DNA of 64,000 nt, from positions 124,001 to 188,000 of the forward strand of contig NZ_JACIJF010000002.1 of assembly GCF_014199255.1 (NCBI RefSeq). Direction: 5' to 3'. Below, piece after piece: positions 40,525 to 49,854 of this stretch (position 1 is the first letter of the stretch; the number at the start of each line of letters is the position of its first letter). Position numbers and translations under genes: made by a program. The notes under the pieces are model-generated. The model was not told the DNA's origin. It saw only the letters and a program-made list of their open reading frames with translations, and did not search any database. The DNA is from Sphingomonas xinjiangensis. GTDB taxonomy: Bacteria; Pseudomonadota; Alphaproteobacteria; Sphingomonadales; Sphingomonadaceae.

Positions 40525-40983
40525 CTAACTGGCCAATGCGCCCTGGATATGCCGCGTGGCAGCCGATAGCAGCGCGTAGAGCGAGAGAGTGACGGCCATC
40601 ATCACCCAAACCGCCCATGCCGGAGCAGCGGCCTCCATGCCATGTTCGGTAAGGCGCTCGCCGAGCAGCAGCCCGGTCGCGAGATGGAGCGCCGCGATCC
40701 AATAGCCCGCGCTCACCACCGCCCAGCCCAAGCAGAAGCCAAGCGCGCTGCCGGACCTGCCGTGCCGGCGCCGAGACACCCGCAGCAACACGGCAAACAG
40801 GACGATGGATCCGCCAAACATGGCAAGCGACGCTACCTGCTGCCCGCCGAAATATGACATCGTGACAGCATCGACAGGGTCGTTGCCGCTCAGCGCGAAG
40901 CACACCCAGCATGCCGCCAGCCAGTAAGCGCCAGCAGCGACAGCGGAGCCAAGGTTGCGGGAGGTACGAACTACTAAGGGCAT
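40525..40983 (-). CDS. hypothetical integral membrane protein
   Basis: A 152-aa protein with about four helices (VAAGAYWLAACWVCFAL, VASLAMFGGSIVLFAVLL, LGWAVVSAGYWIAALHLA and AWAVWVMMAVTLSLYALLS). No family recognised. The ATG at 40983 follows a GTG at 40986. It lies after the rpoA terminator and upstream of the CGNR gene, same strand. Confidence 0.7.
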   Translation of the reverse strand: MPLVVRTSRNLGSAVAAGAYWLAACWVCFALSGNDPVDAVTMSYFGGQQVASLAMFGGSIVLFAVLLRVSRRRHGRSGSALGFCLGWAVVSAGYWIAALHLATGLLLGERLTEHGMEAAAPAWAVWVMMAVTLSLYALLSAATRHIQGALAS

Positions 40984-41030
40984 CACGCCAAGCTAAGCCG
41001 AGACACCCGCCCGCGCAAACCGCGCAAACG

Positions 41031-41063
41031 AAAAAGGCCGCCCCTTGCGGGACGGCCCTTTTT
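41031..41063. terminator. bidirectional intrinsic terminator after rpoA
   Basis: AAAAAGGCCGCCCC, loop TTGC, GGGACGGCC then CTTTTT: an eight-pair stem with one mismatch, flanked by A and T runs, so it works on both strands. It closes the alpha operon 25 nt after the rpoA stop. Confidence 0.88.
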
Positions 41064-41087
41064 GTCTTCGCAAACAGATCCTGGGAC

Positions 41088-42155
41088 TTAGCCCATGATC
41101 TCCTGCTCGAGCTTCTTCGCCATCTCTTCGATGTTCTCCGGCGGCCAGCCCGGGATTTCCATCCCCAGACGCAGGCCCATCGACGACAGCACTTCCTTGA
41201 TTTCGTTCAAGGACTTGCGGCCGAAGTTCGGAGTCCGCAGCATCTCGGCCTCGGTCTTCTGGACCAGGTCGCCGATATAGATGATGTTGTCGTTCTTCAG
41301 GCAGTTCGCCGAACGCACCGACAGTTCCAGCTCGTCCACCTTCTTGAGGAGGTAACGGTTGATCTGCGCGGTATCGCCACCGGATTCCGGCGCGGCGGAC
41401 GGAACGCCGCCAACCTGAACCGGCGCCTGACGGGTGACCGCCGAGTCGTCGAAGTGCACGAACAGCGCCAGCTGGTCCTGAAGGATGCGCGCGGCATAGG
41501 CCACGGCGTCTTCCGGGGTGATGGTGCCGTCAGTCTCGATCGACAGCGTCAGCTTGTCGTAATCCAGCTCCTGCCCGACGCGGGTGTTCTCGACCTTGTA
41601 CGACACCTGGCGAACCGGGCTGTACAGCGCGTCGACCGGGATCAGGCCGATCGGCGCATCGGCGGGACGGTTCGACGCGGCGGGAACATAGCCCTTACCC
41701 ACATCGGCGGTCAGCTCCATGTTGAGCGTCGCGCCCTCGTCCAGGTGACAGATCACCAGTTCGGGGTTCATCACTTCGATGTCGCCGGAAACGGCGATGT
41801 CGCCGGCCTTCACTTCGGTCGGGCCGGTCGCGGAGAGCTGCAGGCGCTTGGCGCCTTCACCCTGCATGCGAATGGCGATCTGCTTCACGTTCAGGACGAT
41901 GTCCGTCACGTCTTCGCGCACGCCGGCGAGCGAGGAGAATTCGTGCAGCACGTTCTCGATCTTGATCGAGGTGACCGCAGCGCCCTGAAGCGATGAGAGC
42001 AGCACGCGGCGCAGTGCGTTTCCAAGCGTAAGGCCGAAGCCGCGCTCGAGCGGTTCGGCCACAAAGGTCGACTTGCGCTTGGAGTCGCCACCCGCCTTCT
42101 TTTCAAGGCCGGTTGGCTTCTTGAGTTCCTGCCAGTTCTTAGCGTTGACCGACAC
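41088..42155 (-). CDS. rpoA: RNA polymerase alpha subunit
   Basis: Scaffold subunit of RNA polymerase; 355 aa. The N-terminal dimerisation domain has [20 protein letters not shown], and the C-terminal domain (about 255-340) that binds UP elements and activators has the [14 protein letters not shown] and [12 protein letters not shown] helices. It follows rpsK by 96 nt. A strong terminator lies just downstream, unlike the usual read-through to rplQ. Confidence 0.97.
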   Translation of the reverse strand: MSVNAKNWQELKKPTGLEKKAGGDSKRKSTFVAEPLERGFGLTLGNALRRVLLSSLQGAAVTSIKIENVLHEFSSLAGVREDVTDIVLNVKQIAIRMQGEGAKRLQLSATGPTEVKAGDIAVSGDIEVMNPELVICHLDEGATLNMELTADVGKGYVPAASNRPADAPIGLIPVDALYSPVRQVSYKVENTRVGQELDYDKLTLSIETDGTITPEDAVAYAARILQDQLALFVHFDDSAVTRQAPVQVGGVPSAAPESGGDTAQINRYLLKKVDELELSVRSANCLKNDNIIYIGDLVQKTEAEMLRTPNFGRKSLNEIKEVLSSMGLRLGMEIPGWPPENIEEMAKKLEQEIMG

Positions 42156-42251
42156 GGGCTTTCCTCATGTTTGGGCAGGCTGGGGCGGCCTGCCAGAAAA
42201 TAACTGCCGACCGCTGGCCCGCCCCCGGGCCAACGGTTCGAGCAGGGCAGA

Positions 42252-42641
42252 TCAGACGCGACGGCGCTTCGACGGACGAACGCCGTTGTGCGGGATCGAA
42301 GTCACGTCGCGGATGGACGTGATCTGGAAACCAACTGCCTGGAGGGCGCGCAGCGCGCTCTCACGGCCCGAACCCGGGCCCTTCACTTCCACTTCCAGGG
42401 TACGCACGCCGTGCTCGGCTGCCTTGCGGCCTGCGTCCTCTGCGGCAACCTGGGCCGCGTAAGGGGTCGACTTACGCGAACCCTTGAAGCCCATCATGCC
42501 GGCCGACGACCAGGAGATCGCGTTGCCCTGTGCGTCGGTGATGGTGATCATGGTGTTATTGAAGCTGGCGTTCACATGGGCGACGCCAGAGGTGATGTTC
42601 TTACGCTCGCGACGGCGAAGGCGCTGCGGTGCTTGTGCCAT
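42252..42641 (-). CDS. rpsK: 30S ribosomal protein S11
   Basis: Binds 16S rRNA at the platform by the mRNA exit. The 129-aa product has [20 protein letters not shown] and the basic end [10 protein letters not shown]. It is 61 nt after rpsM. Length and sequence are ordinary. Confidence 0.97.
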   Translation of the reverse strand: MAQAPQRLRRRERKNITSGVAHVNASFNNTMITITDAQGNAISWSSAGMMGFKGSRKSTPYAAQVAAEDAGRKAAEHGVRTLEVEVKGPGSGRESALRALQAVGFQITSIRDVTSIPHNGVRPSKRRRV

Positions 42642-42702
42642 TTACTTGGAAATCCTTCGAAAAGCGAAGAGCAGGCGGGCCGCGTGTGCGCGGCCCAGCG
42701 GC

Positions 42703-43071
42703 TTACTTCTTCTTACCTGCGATCGGCTTTGCCTTGCCCTTGCGGGTGCGCGCATTGGTATGCGTGCGCTGGCCACGAACCGGCAGACCCTTGCGGTGAC
42801 GCAGGCCGCGATAGCAGGCCAGGTCCATCAGGCGCTTGATGTTCATCGCGGTTTCGCGACGAAGGTCACCCTCGACGGTGTGATCGGCGTCGATCGTCTC
42901 GCGGATCTGCAGCACTTCCTGATCGCTCAGGTCCTGCACGCGACGCTCGATGGCGATGCCCAGCTTTTCGGTGATTTCCTTGGCCTTGGTCGGACCAATG
43001 CCGTGGATATATTGAAGCGCGATCAGAACGCGCTTGTTGGTCGGGATGTTTACACCCGCAATACGTGCCAT
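42703..43071 (-). CDS. rpsM: 30S ribosomal protein S13
   Basis: Head protein that contacts tRNA and bridges to L5. ATG 43071 gives [20 protein letters not shown], and the product ends with the basic [12 protein letters not shown] tail (122 aa). The usual partner upstream (adk or rpmJ) is absent: 469 nt of non-coding DNA and a deacetylase pseudogene lie before it, and a good promoter is at 43207-43235. Confidence 0.97.
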   Translation of the reverse strand: MARIAGVNIPTNKRVLIALQYIHGIGPTKAKEITEKLGIAIERRVQDLSDQEVLQIRETIDADHTVEGDLRRETAMNIKRLMDLACYRGLRHRKGLPVRGQRTHTNARTRKGKAKPIAGKKK

Positions 43072-43206
43072 GAACTTTGTTCTCCCAGCTCCACAAGGCG
43101 CCGCATGGCAGCACACGCCTCATCTCGTAGCGTTAATTCCGGACCGCAGCTGAGACAAACGGCGCGCGAACACGCCAAGCAAACAACTGCTATTCGGAAG
43201 AAGGGC

Positions 43207-43235
43207 GACATATGCAGCCGCCGCCATGCTGTCAA
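43207..43235 (-). promoter_or_regulatory. sigma70-type promoter of rpsM-rpsK-rpoA
   Basis: On the minus strand TTGACA (43235-43230), a 17-nt spacer, and TATGTC (43212-43207), 136 nt before the rpsM ATG. The -35 is perfect and the spacing ideal. Confidence 0.6.
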
Positions 43236-43255
43236 GCGTGGCAGGCCGGAAAAAC

Positions 43256-43280
43256 GGAACCCGATTCATACACGATCGTT
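43256..43280 (+). promoter_or_regulatory. EcfG-type box, plus strand
   Basis: GGAAC (43256-43260), 16 nt, CGTT (43277-43280): an exact match, like the csbD site. It faces away from rpsM into non-coding DNA. One exact match is expected by chance about every two windows of this size, so its value rests on position. Confidence 0.4.
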
Positions 43281-43287
43281 GCGCGCC

Positions 43288-43403
43288 CGCCAAGCGGCTG
43301 GTGCGCGGCCGGCCCCGGATCATCACGGGCCCCTGCGGTGTCTCGGGATCGATAAGAAACGGGACGGCTGGCGGATAGAGGAGAAACCGCCGGCCATCTT
43401 TCC
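43288..43403 (+). ncRNA. candidate stress-induced small RNA
   Basis: Inferred from an EcfG-type box upstream and a terminator-like hairpin, GGCTGGCGG (43366-43374) pairing with CCGCCGGCC (43387-43395), followed by ATCTTTCC. The ends are estimates. A 25-codon GTG-started frame lies within (43301-43378) but has no ribosome site. No RNA family is recognised. Confidence 0.22.
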
Positions 43404-43540
43404 GGTACCGGGGCGAGGGCACCGGAGCACAGCAACTTACTTTCGGATCGTGTCCCGGTCGTGGTGACCTTGGTCGTTTTCACGGTGTTCGCCTTGGCGC
43501 CTTGGCGGTGTGTGGGGGTCTTGGTGACCCTGGGTCTCGC

Positions 43541-44564
43541 TCAATTGGCTGCGCATAGCAGCATGCTCGATGCCGCTGCCGCGCGGATCGGCGGCCCCGC
43601 CTGCGCCCAGGTCGACAGGCTCCGCGCCCCGTTCAGATAATGCAATGTGCCGCTCAGATACGCCTCGAACTCGCTTATGCCTACGCCCTGCCCGTCCACG
43701 AAGCGGCGCAGCCGTAGCGGATCGCATCCCGGCGCATTCAGCCCTTCTGTGACCAGCGTCGCCGACTGTATCCCTGCACTGGCGAGCAGTGCGGGCGCTG
43801 CGGGATGGAAGCTGCCGCTGGGGTAAACAAAAGTGGGTAGGCTCAGCCCCGCCGCTCACGCCTTTCAGGAAGGCGCGATTCTGCGCAACCTCCTCCGCAA
43901 GCCGCCCGACCTGGCTCTGCACATCGATATGGCGATGGGTGTGCAGTTGCAGGTCGAGTCCTCGGGCGCGCGCCGCGGCCAGCTCGCCGCGCTGCATCAG
44001 GTGGAACTGGCGCAGCCTCAGCCACGCTTCGTCCACGCCCGCGTCTCGGCCCAACGCTCTCAGCGCATTCAACCGCTCGGCTTCGGGAAGTGCTTCGATG
44101 CGCCGGATCGCCGCGCGCCTGGAATGAAGGCCATGGCCTGCCTGGGCGAGCATATGATCCGCTGCCACGTTCATTACCGGCAGGTCGCGCTCGGCGTACC
44201 AGCTCGTCACGTACAGCGTTGCGGGAAACCCATATCGCTCCAGGATCGGCAGCATATGGGTAAAGGTCGACGCCCAGCCATCGTCGATGGTGATCACCAC
44301 CGCCCCAGGCGGCAGGTCGTTCGCAGCCATTCGCGCCACGGCTTCGCCCAGTGCGAGGACGGGTCGCCTCGACCGAGCGAGCCGCGCCATCCGCGCCTCG
44401 AACAGGTCCGGCGTCATGAACAGGCATGATCCATGCGGCCGCCCGGGCAAAAGCCAGAGCCCATGATAGCACAGGATGCGCAATTGCCGGGCCGTCATCA
44501 CGTCGGCGAGACGCGAAAGGCCGCTATGCGCGGCAAAGGTCAACGCGGCACGCTTTGCCCACAT
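43541..44564 (-). pseudogene. polysaccharide deacetylase, frameshifted
   Basis: A NodB-type deacetylase of about 340 aa. The front (from ATG 44564) reads well: VVITIDDGWASTF has the metal Asp pair and LQLHTHRHID the HxxxH. At 43829-43832 a run of four T (minus strand) shifts the frame after EPTHF. Removing one T restores VYPSGSFHPAAPALLASAG and an open frame to TGA 43543-43541. Without it, translation runs in a wrong, Arg/His-rich frame to 43437. So this is either a recent inactivation or a base-calling error in a homopolymer. It lies between adk and rpsM, an unusual place for a surface-sugar gene. Confidence 0.85.
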
Positions 44565-44732
44565 GGTAAAAACCCCCCGCCGGTGCGCAGCCCACCGGCG
44601 AGGGATAGTTGTCCTGGAGATTCGTTAAACCGGCGTAAGCGACGCCCAAGCCATTGATCGCGTTGGCCAAATCACCATTTTGGCGACGCGGCGATCATCG
44701 TTTTCCGCGTCGACCAGATAGTGGCCAGCGCC

Positions 44733-45392
44733 TCAGCCTTGGGCCGCCCCATCCAGCACTGCATCGATCTGCCGAGTCACTTCATCCATGTCGGCCATCC
44801 CATCGACATGCCGCACCAGACCCCTGGCTTCATAGAAAGGCAGGATCGGCGCCGTCTTCGCCCGATACTCCGCCATCCGCGTCCGCACCGTTTCGGCATT
44901 GTCGTCCGGCCGCCGCTTGAACTCATGGCTCCCGCACACATCACAGGTATCCGCAACTACAGGCTGCTTGAACGTGTCGTGATATCCCGCCCCGCACTTG
45001 GCGCAGGTAAACCGCCCGGTGATCCGCTCGACCAGCGCGTCCTCATCGACATGCAGTTCGATCACATAGTCCAGCTTGCGCCCACGCTCGGTAAGCAGTG
45101 CCTCAAGCGATTCCGCCTGTGCCGAAGTGCGCGGATAGCCATCGAAGATCGCGCCCGTAGCAGTGTCGGCCATGTCGAGCCGCTCACCGATGATGCCCGA
45201 CACGATTTCGTCGGACACCAACTCGCCGGCTTCCATGACAGCCTTGGCCTTAATGCCGGTCGGCGTTCCCGCCTTCACCGCCGCACGCAGCATGTCGCCG
45301 GTCGACAGCTGCACCATGCCGCGCGCCGCCTCCAGACGACTCGCCTGAGTGCCCTTGCCCGCGCCCGGAGGGCCCAACAGGATGATGTTCAA
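44733..45392 (-). CDS. adk: adenylate kinase, long zinc type
   Basis: Interconverts AMP, ADP and ATP. The P-loop is GPPGAGKGTQ at residue 7, the AMP site has STGDMLRAAV and FDGYPRTSAQAE, and the LID contains CAKCGAGYHD and CDVCGSHEF, four Cys for structural zinc. The product is 219 aa. It follows secY by 32 nt as usual in the spc operon. Confidence 0.97.
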   Translation of the reverse strand: MNIILLGPPGAGKGTQASRLEAARGMVQLSTGDMLRAAVKAGTPTGIKAKAVMEAGELVSDEIVSGIIGERLDMADTATGAIFDGYPRTSAQAESLEALLTERGRKLDYVIELHVDEDALVERITGRFTCAKCGAGYHDTFKQPVVADTCDVCGSHEFKRRPDDNAETVRTRMAEYRAKTAPILPFYEARGLVRHVDGMADMDEVTRQIDAVLDGAAQG

Positions 45393-45424
45393 CGCAACTT
45401 ACCCCTTCGATGCGCGCGCGCCTG

Positions 45425-46786
45425 TTAGCGCGTCCGACCCTTCAGCTTCGCCTTCTTGATCAGGTCGCCATACTGGTGCGCCAGCAGGTGCGACTGGATC
45501 TGCGTCACTGTATCCATCGTTACGTTGACCACGATCAGAAGGCTAGTGCCACCCATCAGGAAGGTCCCGCCCAACGATGAGATCGCGAACTCGGGCACCA
45601 GACAGATAAAGGTCAGGTACGCGGCGCCGATCACGGTGATGCGCGTCAGCACATAGTCGAAATAGCTCTCGGTGTTCTTGCCCGGACGGATGCCGGGGAT
45701 GAAGCCGCCATGCCGCTTGAGATTGTCAGCGGTTTCTTCCGGATTGAACACGACGGCGGTGTAGAAGAACGAGAAGAAAATGATGCCGAAGCCATAGAGC
45801 GCCATGTACAGCGGCGAGCCGTGACGCAGCCAGGTGTTCAGGTTGATCACCAGGTCGCCCATGAAGCTCTCGCCCGCGGTGGCCTGGCCGGCGAACTGAG
45901 TGATCGTCAGCGGCAGCAGCAGCAGCGACGAAGCGAAGATCGGCGGGATCACACCGGCTGTGTTCAGCTTGAGCGGCAAATGGCTGCGCTCGGCCTGCAC
46001 GCCGCGCGCGGTCTGGCGCTTGGGATATTGGATCAGGATGCGGCGCTGCGCGCGCTCCATGAAGCAGATGAACAGCACCAAGCCGACGACCGCCACCAGG
46101 ATCAGGATCAGGCGCAGCGGATCGATCGTGCCGGTACGGCCGCTCTCGAACAGCTGCACCATGGTGGTCGGCAGGCGGGCGACGATGCCGGCCATGATGA
46201 TCAGCGAGATGCCGTTGCCGATGCCGCGACTGGTGATCTGCTCACCGATCCACATCAGGAACAGCGTACCGCCGACCAGCGACACGACGGCGCCGACGCG
46301 GAACAGCATGCCCGGCTCGATCACCGGCTGCAGGCCCTGAGCCGCGCCGAAGCTTTCCAGCCCGACGGCGATGAACCAGCCCTGCACCGCCGTCAGCGCG
46401 ACCGTGCCGTAGCGGGTATACTGGTTCAACCGCTTGCGGCCGCTCTCGCCTTCCTTCTTGATGGCGTTCAGCTGAGGCGACAGCGACGTCGCGAGTTGCA
46501 CCACGATCGACGCGGTAATGTACGGCATCACACCCAGCGCTACGACCGACATGCGATTGAGCGCGCCGCCGGTGAAATTGTTGAAGAAGTCGAGCACACC
46601 GCCCTGGGTCTGCTGCGCGAGCAGGTTCAGCTGGGTCGGGTCAACGCCAGGCAGCGGCACATAGCTGAGCAACCGGAAGACGATCAGCGCGCCGATCGTG
46701 AACCATAGGCGCTTCTTGAGTTCGGTCGCCTTGCCAAACTTGGACAGGCTGATGCTGGAGGCGAGTTGATCGGCTGCGGATGCCAT
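45425..46786 (-). CDS. secY: preprotein translocase subunit SecY
   Basis: Central channel of the Sec translocon, inner membrane, ten helices. The start MASAADQLASSISLSKFGKA at 46786 is typical of alphaproteobacteria; LLSYVPLPGVDP, NQYTRYGT and YVLTRITVIGAAYL are conserved segments. 453 aa. It is 163 nt downstream of rplO, with a hairpin in between. Confidence 0.97.
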   Translation of the reverse strand: MASAADQLASSISLSKFGKATELKKRLWFTIGALIVFRLLSYVPLPGVDPTQLNLLAQQTQGGVLDFFNNFTGGALNRMSVVALGVMPYITASIVVQLATSLSPQLNAIKKEGESGRKRLNQYTRYGTVALTAVQGWFIAVGLESFGAAQGLQPVIEPGMLFRVGAVVSLVGGTLFLMWIGEQITSRGIGNGISLIIMAGIVARLPTTMVQLFESGRTGTIDPLRLILILVAVVGLVLFICFMERAQRRILIQYPKRQTARGVQAERSHLPLKLNTAGVIPPIFASSLLLLPLTITQFAGQATAGESFMGDLVINLNTWLRHGSPLYMALYGFGIIFFSFFYTAVVFNPEETADNLKRHGGFIPGIRPGKNTESYFDYVLTRITVIGAAYLTFICLVPEFAISSLGGTFLMGGTSLLIVVNVTMDTVTQIQSHLLAHQYGDLIKKAKLKGRTR

Positions 46787-46920
46787 GTGCGAATCTGTCC
46801 TGGAAACCAAAACGGCGGGAAAGCGTTCAATCGCCCCCGCCGCTCATATAGGGCTTGATGCCCTCTGGGCAATCTGTTCCCCGGTAAAGCCTGGGGACAG
46901 TTGCAGGCGGCCGGAAAACC

Positions 46921-46942
46921 TCGCCCCGACAAGTCGGGGCGA
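46921..46942 (-). promoter_or_regulatory. hairpin between rplO and secY
   Basis: TCGCCCCGAC and GTCGGGGCGA are perfect complements with only AA between (effectively 9 bp with a CAAG loop). On the minus strand AGGTTTTCC follows, so it may act as a partial terminator or 3' end stabiliser. Confidence 0.5.
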
Positions 46943-46949
46943 AGCAAGA

Positions 46950-47480
46950 TCAGCCCTGGATCGCGGCCTTTTTGGCGGCCTGCGTCGTGCGGTGCTTGGC
47001 CTTGTGCTTGTCAGCAGCCGGCACGATTTCCGGCACGGTCACCGAACCGCCAGCCTTTTCGACTGCCTCGCGAGCACCCTTCGAAACGCCCGCAACGGTG
47101 AAGCTCAGCTTTGCCGTCAGTTCACCCTTGCCGAGCAGGCGAACGCCGTCCTTGCCACCACGAGCCAGGCCAACGGCCTTCAGCGCATCATGGTCGATGT
47201 CGGTCGCGGTCAGACGGCCCGAGTCGATCACCTTTTGGATCTCACCCAGGTTCACCTCGGCATAGTCCTTGGCGAAGATGTTGTTGAAGCCGCGCTTCGG
47301 GATGCGCATGTGGAGCGGCATCTGGCCGCCTTCGAAGCCCTTGATCGAGACGCCGCTGCGGCTCTTCTGACCCTTCTGGCCGCGGCCACCGGTTTTGCCG
47401 AGACCCGAACCGATACCGCGGCCGACGCGGACGCGGCCCTGGCGGGCACCCTGATTATCGCGGAGATCGTTCAACTTCAT
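46950..47480 (-). CDS. rplO: 50S ribosomal protein L15
   Basis: Late-assembly 50S protein. ATG 47480 gives [20 protein letters not shown] and the glycine-rich [16 protein letters not shown] loop. It is 176 aa against 144 in E. coli; the extra length is a basic Ala/Lys tail ([18 protein letters not shown]). An upstream GTG at 47489 is less likely. Confidence 0.97.
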   Translation of the reverse strand: MKLNDLRDNQGARQGRVRVGRGIGSGLGKTGGRGQKGQKSRSGVSIKGFEGGQMPLHMRIPKRGFNNIFAKDYAEVNLGEIQKVIDSGRLTATDIDHDALKAVGLARGGKDGVRLLGKGELTAKLSFTVAGVSKGAREAVEKAGGSVTVPEIVPAADKHKAKHRTTQAAKKAAIQG

Positions 47481-47534
47481 GATGTGCACTCGCTTTCGCT
47501 TTTGTCGCGCTGATGGACGTTGGTTTAAACTGGA

Positions 47535-47556
47535 AAGGGGGCCGCTTAGCCCCCTT
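47535..47556 (-). promoter_or_regulatory. hairpin between rpmD and rplO
   Basis: AAGGGGGC and GCCCCCTT form a perfect 8-bp stem around a 6-nt loop in the 125-nt gap. No long T run follows on the minus strand, so attenuation or RNA processing is more likely than full termination. Confidence 0.45.
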
Positions 47557-47605
47557 CCCCCGGTTTGTCACCGGTAATCTGTCACCTGGACGAGGCGAAG
47601 AAGGC

Positions 47606-47785
47606 TCAGCCCTCGACGATCTCGACCATGTGCGGCAGCTTGCGGATCATGCCACGAACTTCTGGCGTGTCCTCAAGCTCGCTGACCTTGTGCATCTTGT
47701 TGAGGCCAAGGCCGATCAGCGTTGCGCGCTGATCCTTGGTGCGGCGGATCGGCGAACCGGTCTGCTTGATCTTGATGGTTGCCAT
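47606..47785 (-). CDS. rpmD: 50S ribosomal protein L30
   Basis: A 59-aa protein of the 50S subunit, read directly from the sequence: [20 protein letters not shown] at the start and [13 protein letters not shown] at the end. It is complete and 6 nt after rpsE, in the conserved spc order. Confidence 0.97.
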   Translation of the reverse strand: MATIKIKQTGSPIRRTKDQRATLIGLGLNKMHKVSELEDTPEVRGMIRKLPHMVEIVEG

Positions 47786-47791
47786 GATCTG

Positions 47792-48553
47792 TTACTCCGC
47801 GATCGCTGCGGCATCTGCCTCGGCGGTCTGCGAACCACCGCGGCCGAGCAGGTCGGCGATCTTCTTGCCGCGCCGCTGAGCGACCGACTTCGGCGAAGTC
47901 TGTTCGTTCAGCGCCTCAAAGGTGGCGCGGATCATGTTGTACGGGTTGGACGTACCGACCGACTTGGTCACCACGTCGGCGACGCCCAGGCTCTCGAAGA
48001 TGGCGCGCATCGGGCCACCCGCGATGATGCCGGTACCGGCAGGCGCCGTACGAAGCGTCACGCGGCCGGCACCGAAGTGGCCATTGCCGTCGTGATGAAG
48101 CGTGCGGCCTTCCTTCAGCGGAATGCGGACCATCGTCTTCTTGGCAGCTGCGGTCGCCTTGGAGATGGCTTCCGGCACTTCGCGTGCCTTGCCATGACCG
48201 AAGCCGACACGCCCCTTGCCATCGCCCACGACGACCAGCGCTGCGAAGCCGAAGCGCTTACCGCCCTTCACCGTCTTCGAGACGCGGTTGATGTGAACCA
48301 GCTTCTCGATCAGCTCTTCGCCGCCGTCATCGGCGCCGCGCGGGCCACCGCGATTGTCCCGGCCACCACGACCGCCGTCGCGGCCACCACGACCACCACC
48401 GCCGCCCGGGCCGCCACGGCCACGGCCACCGCCGCCACCGGGACCGCCGCGGCCACGGCCGCCGCCCTGATAACCGCCGTCCTGCGCCGGAGCGCTGGCT
48501 TCCGCGGGAGCGGCCGAGCCGCCAGCTTCTGGCGTGTTGTTCTCGTCAGCCAT
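47792..48553 (-). CDS. rpsE: 30S ribosomal protein S5 with Gly/Arg-rich N-terminal extension
   Basis: Decoding-accuracy and mRNA-entry protein. The S5 core begins near residue 79 ([19 protein letters not shown]) and is normal, with [14 protein letters not shown]. In front are about 78 extra residues: an acidic/Ala start, then Gly-Arg repeats from about 27 to 77 ([20 protein letters not shown] and similar). E. coli S5 is 167 aa, this one 253. The extension follows a good frame with no alternative ATG before it, and only 2 nt separate it from rplR. Confidence 0.95.
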   Translation of the reverse strand: MADENNTPEAGGSAAPAEASAPAQDGGYQGGGRGRGGPGGGGGRGRGGPGGGGGRGGRDGGRGGRDNRGGPRGADDGGEELIEKLVHINRVSKTVKGGKRFGFAALVVVGDGKGRVGFGHGKAREVPEAISKATAAAKKTMVRIPLKEGRTLHHDGNGHFGAGRVTLRTAPAGTGIIAGGPMRAIFESLGVADVVTKSVGTSNPYNMIRATFEALNEQTSPKSVAQRRGKKIADLLGRGGSQTAEADAAAIAE

Positions 48554-48555
48554 CT

Positions 48556-48918
48556 TTAGAACTCCAATCCGCTCTCACGCGCGGCATCCGCCAGCGCCTT
48601 GACGCGACCATGGTAGAGGAAGCCACCGCGGTCGAACACGACCTGGGTGATGCCGGCGGCCTTGGCAGCCTCGGCAACGCGCTTACCCACTTCCTGCGCC
48701 GCCGCGATGGTCGCGCCGGTGGAGCCGCGCACGTCCTTCTCGAGGGTGGAAGCAGCGGCCACCGTGCGGCCTGCGGCGTCGTCGATCACCTGGGCATAGA
48801 TGTGCTTGCCCGAGCGATGGATCGACAGGCGCGGACGGCCACCAGCACGCGCACGAAGCGCGGTACGGTTGCGGCGGCGACGCTTCTCGAAAAGCGAAAG
48901 ACCCTTGGTGCTGATCAC
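48556..48918 (-). CDS. rplR: 50S ribosomal protein L18
   Basis: Carries 5S rRNA to the 50S with L5. Starts from a GTG at 48918 that overlaps the rplF stop as GTGA. Core motifs [20 protein letters not shown] and [18 protein letters not shown] are standard; 120 aa. Confidence 0.97.
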   Translation of the reverse strand: MISTKGLSLFEKRRRRNRTALRARAGGRPRLSIHRSGKHIYAQVIDDAAGRTVAAASTLEKDVRGSTGATIAAAQEVGKRVAEAAKAAGITQVVFDRGGFLYHGRVKALADAARESGLEF

Positions 48919-49448
48919 TTCTTCTTCCCTTCCTTACGGAAGATGAACTCGCCGTCGTACTTGATGCCCTTGCCCTTATACGGCTCAGGCTTCCGCCAGC
49001 GGCGAATCTCGGCCGCAATCTGGCCGACCTTCTGCTTGTCGATACCCGAGATCTCGACCGTGGTCTGATCAGGGGTCTTGATCTCGATACCTTCCGGCAC
49101 GTCGATGTTCACGTCGTGCGAATAGCCGAGCTGGAGCTTGAGCACCTTGCCCTGCGACGCAGCGCGATAACCAACGCCGGTGATCACGAGCTTCTTGGTA
49201 AAGCCCTCGGTCACGCCGGTGATCAGGTTCTGGACCAGCGTGCGCTGCATGCCCCAAAAGGCACGCGCCGCCTTGGTCTCGTTCGCCGGCTTCACGAGGA
49301 TGCCGTCATTTTCGAGCGTGTAGCTGATCTCGTCGCGCAGGTTGAGCGAAAGGGCGCCCTTGGGGCCCTTCACGTTCAGCACGCGATTGTCGATCGAGGC
49401 GGTAACGCCTGCCGGTACGGAAACCGGCTTCTTACCGATGCGGCTCAT
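48915..49448 (-). CDS. rplF: 50S ribosomal protein L6
   Basis: Sits near the factor-binding site of 50S. The product of 177 aa has [15 protein letters not shown] and the C-terminal [20 protein letters not shown]. Its ATG overlaps the rpsH stop by one base. Confidence 0.97.
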   Translation of the reverse strand: MSRIGKKPVSVPAGVTASIDNRVLNVKGPKGALSLNLRDEISYTLENDGILVKPANETKAARAFWGMQRTLVQNLITGVTEGFTKKLVITGVGYRAASQGKVLKLQLGYSHDVNIDVPEGIEIKTPDQTTVEISGIDKQKVGQIAAEIRRWRKPEPYKGKGIKYDGEFIFRKEGKKK

Positions 49449-49843
49449 CAGAACACCTCCGCGAGCACTTCGCCGCCTACATTCTGTTCGCGCGCTTCGG
49501 CGTCGGACAGAACGCCACGCGGCGTCGAGACGATCGTAATGCCCAGGCCATTGCGAACGCGCGGAAGCTCCTGCGAGCCCGAATACACGCGGCGGCCGGG
49601 CTTCGAGACGCGGGCGACATGCTTGATCGCCGGCTGGCCCTCGAAATATTTGAGCTCGATGCGGATGCCCGCTGCCGGACCCATCTGCTCTTCGGAATAA
49701 CCGCGGATATAGCCTTCGCGCTGGAGCACGTCGAGGACGCGGACACGCAGCTTCGACGCAGGGGTCAGGACGGAGTCCTTCTTCGCGCGCTGGCCGTTGC
49801 GGATGCGGGTGAGCATATCACCCAGGGGATCGGTCACTGCCAT
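49448..49843 (-). CDS. rpsH: 30S ribosomal protein S8
   Basis: Primary 16S rRNA binder, and in E. coli the translational repressor of the spc operon. 131 aa, starting [19 protein letters not shown] and with the [16 protein letters not shown] end. Target site sequences near rplE were not identified here. Confidence 0.97.
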   Translation of the reverse strand: MAVTDPLGDMLTRIRNGQRAKKDSVLTPASKLRVRVLDVLQREGYIRGYSEEQMGPAAGIRIELKYFEGQPAIKHVARVSKPGRRVYSGSQELPRVRNGLGITIVSTPRGVLSDAEAREQNVGGEVLAEVF

Positions 49844-49854
49844 CTTCGTGATCC

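Larger units (their letters stand above)
43072..43540. other. 469-nt intergenic region with divergent promoters
   Basis: It holds a sigma70-type promoter for rpsM on the minus strand (43207-43235), an EcfG-type box on the plus strand (43256-43280), a GC hairpin (43366-43395), and a low-complexity stretch with short repeats (two GGTGACC blocks and two CTTGGCG units, 43460-43535) just after the deacetylase stop. No protein-coding gene is supported. Confidence 0.6.

Noticed and set aside
43541..43640. Plus-strand hydrophobic frame (VVTLVVFTVFALAP and on)
   Set aside because: No ATG, and it overlaps antisense the restored deacetylase C-terminus.
43437..43828. C-terminal 100+ residues of the uninterrupted deacetylase frame
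   Set aside because: Sequence after EPTHF is out of frame (Arg/His-rich); the real continuation is in the other frame to 43541.
41088..49448. Long plus-strand frames through rpoA, rpsE and the spc genes
   Set aside because: All are antisense to ribosomal genes; no ribosome sites or motifs.
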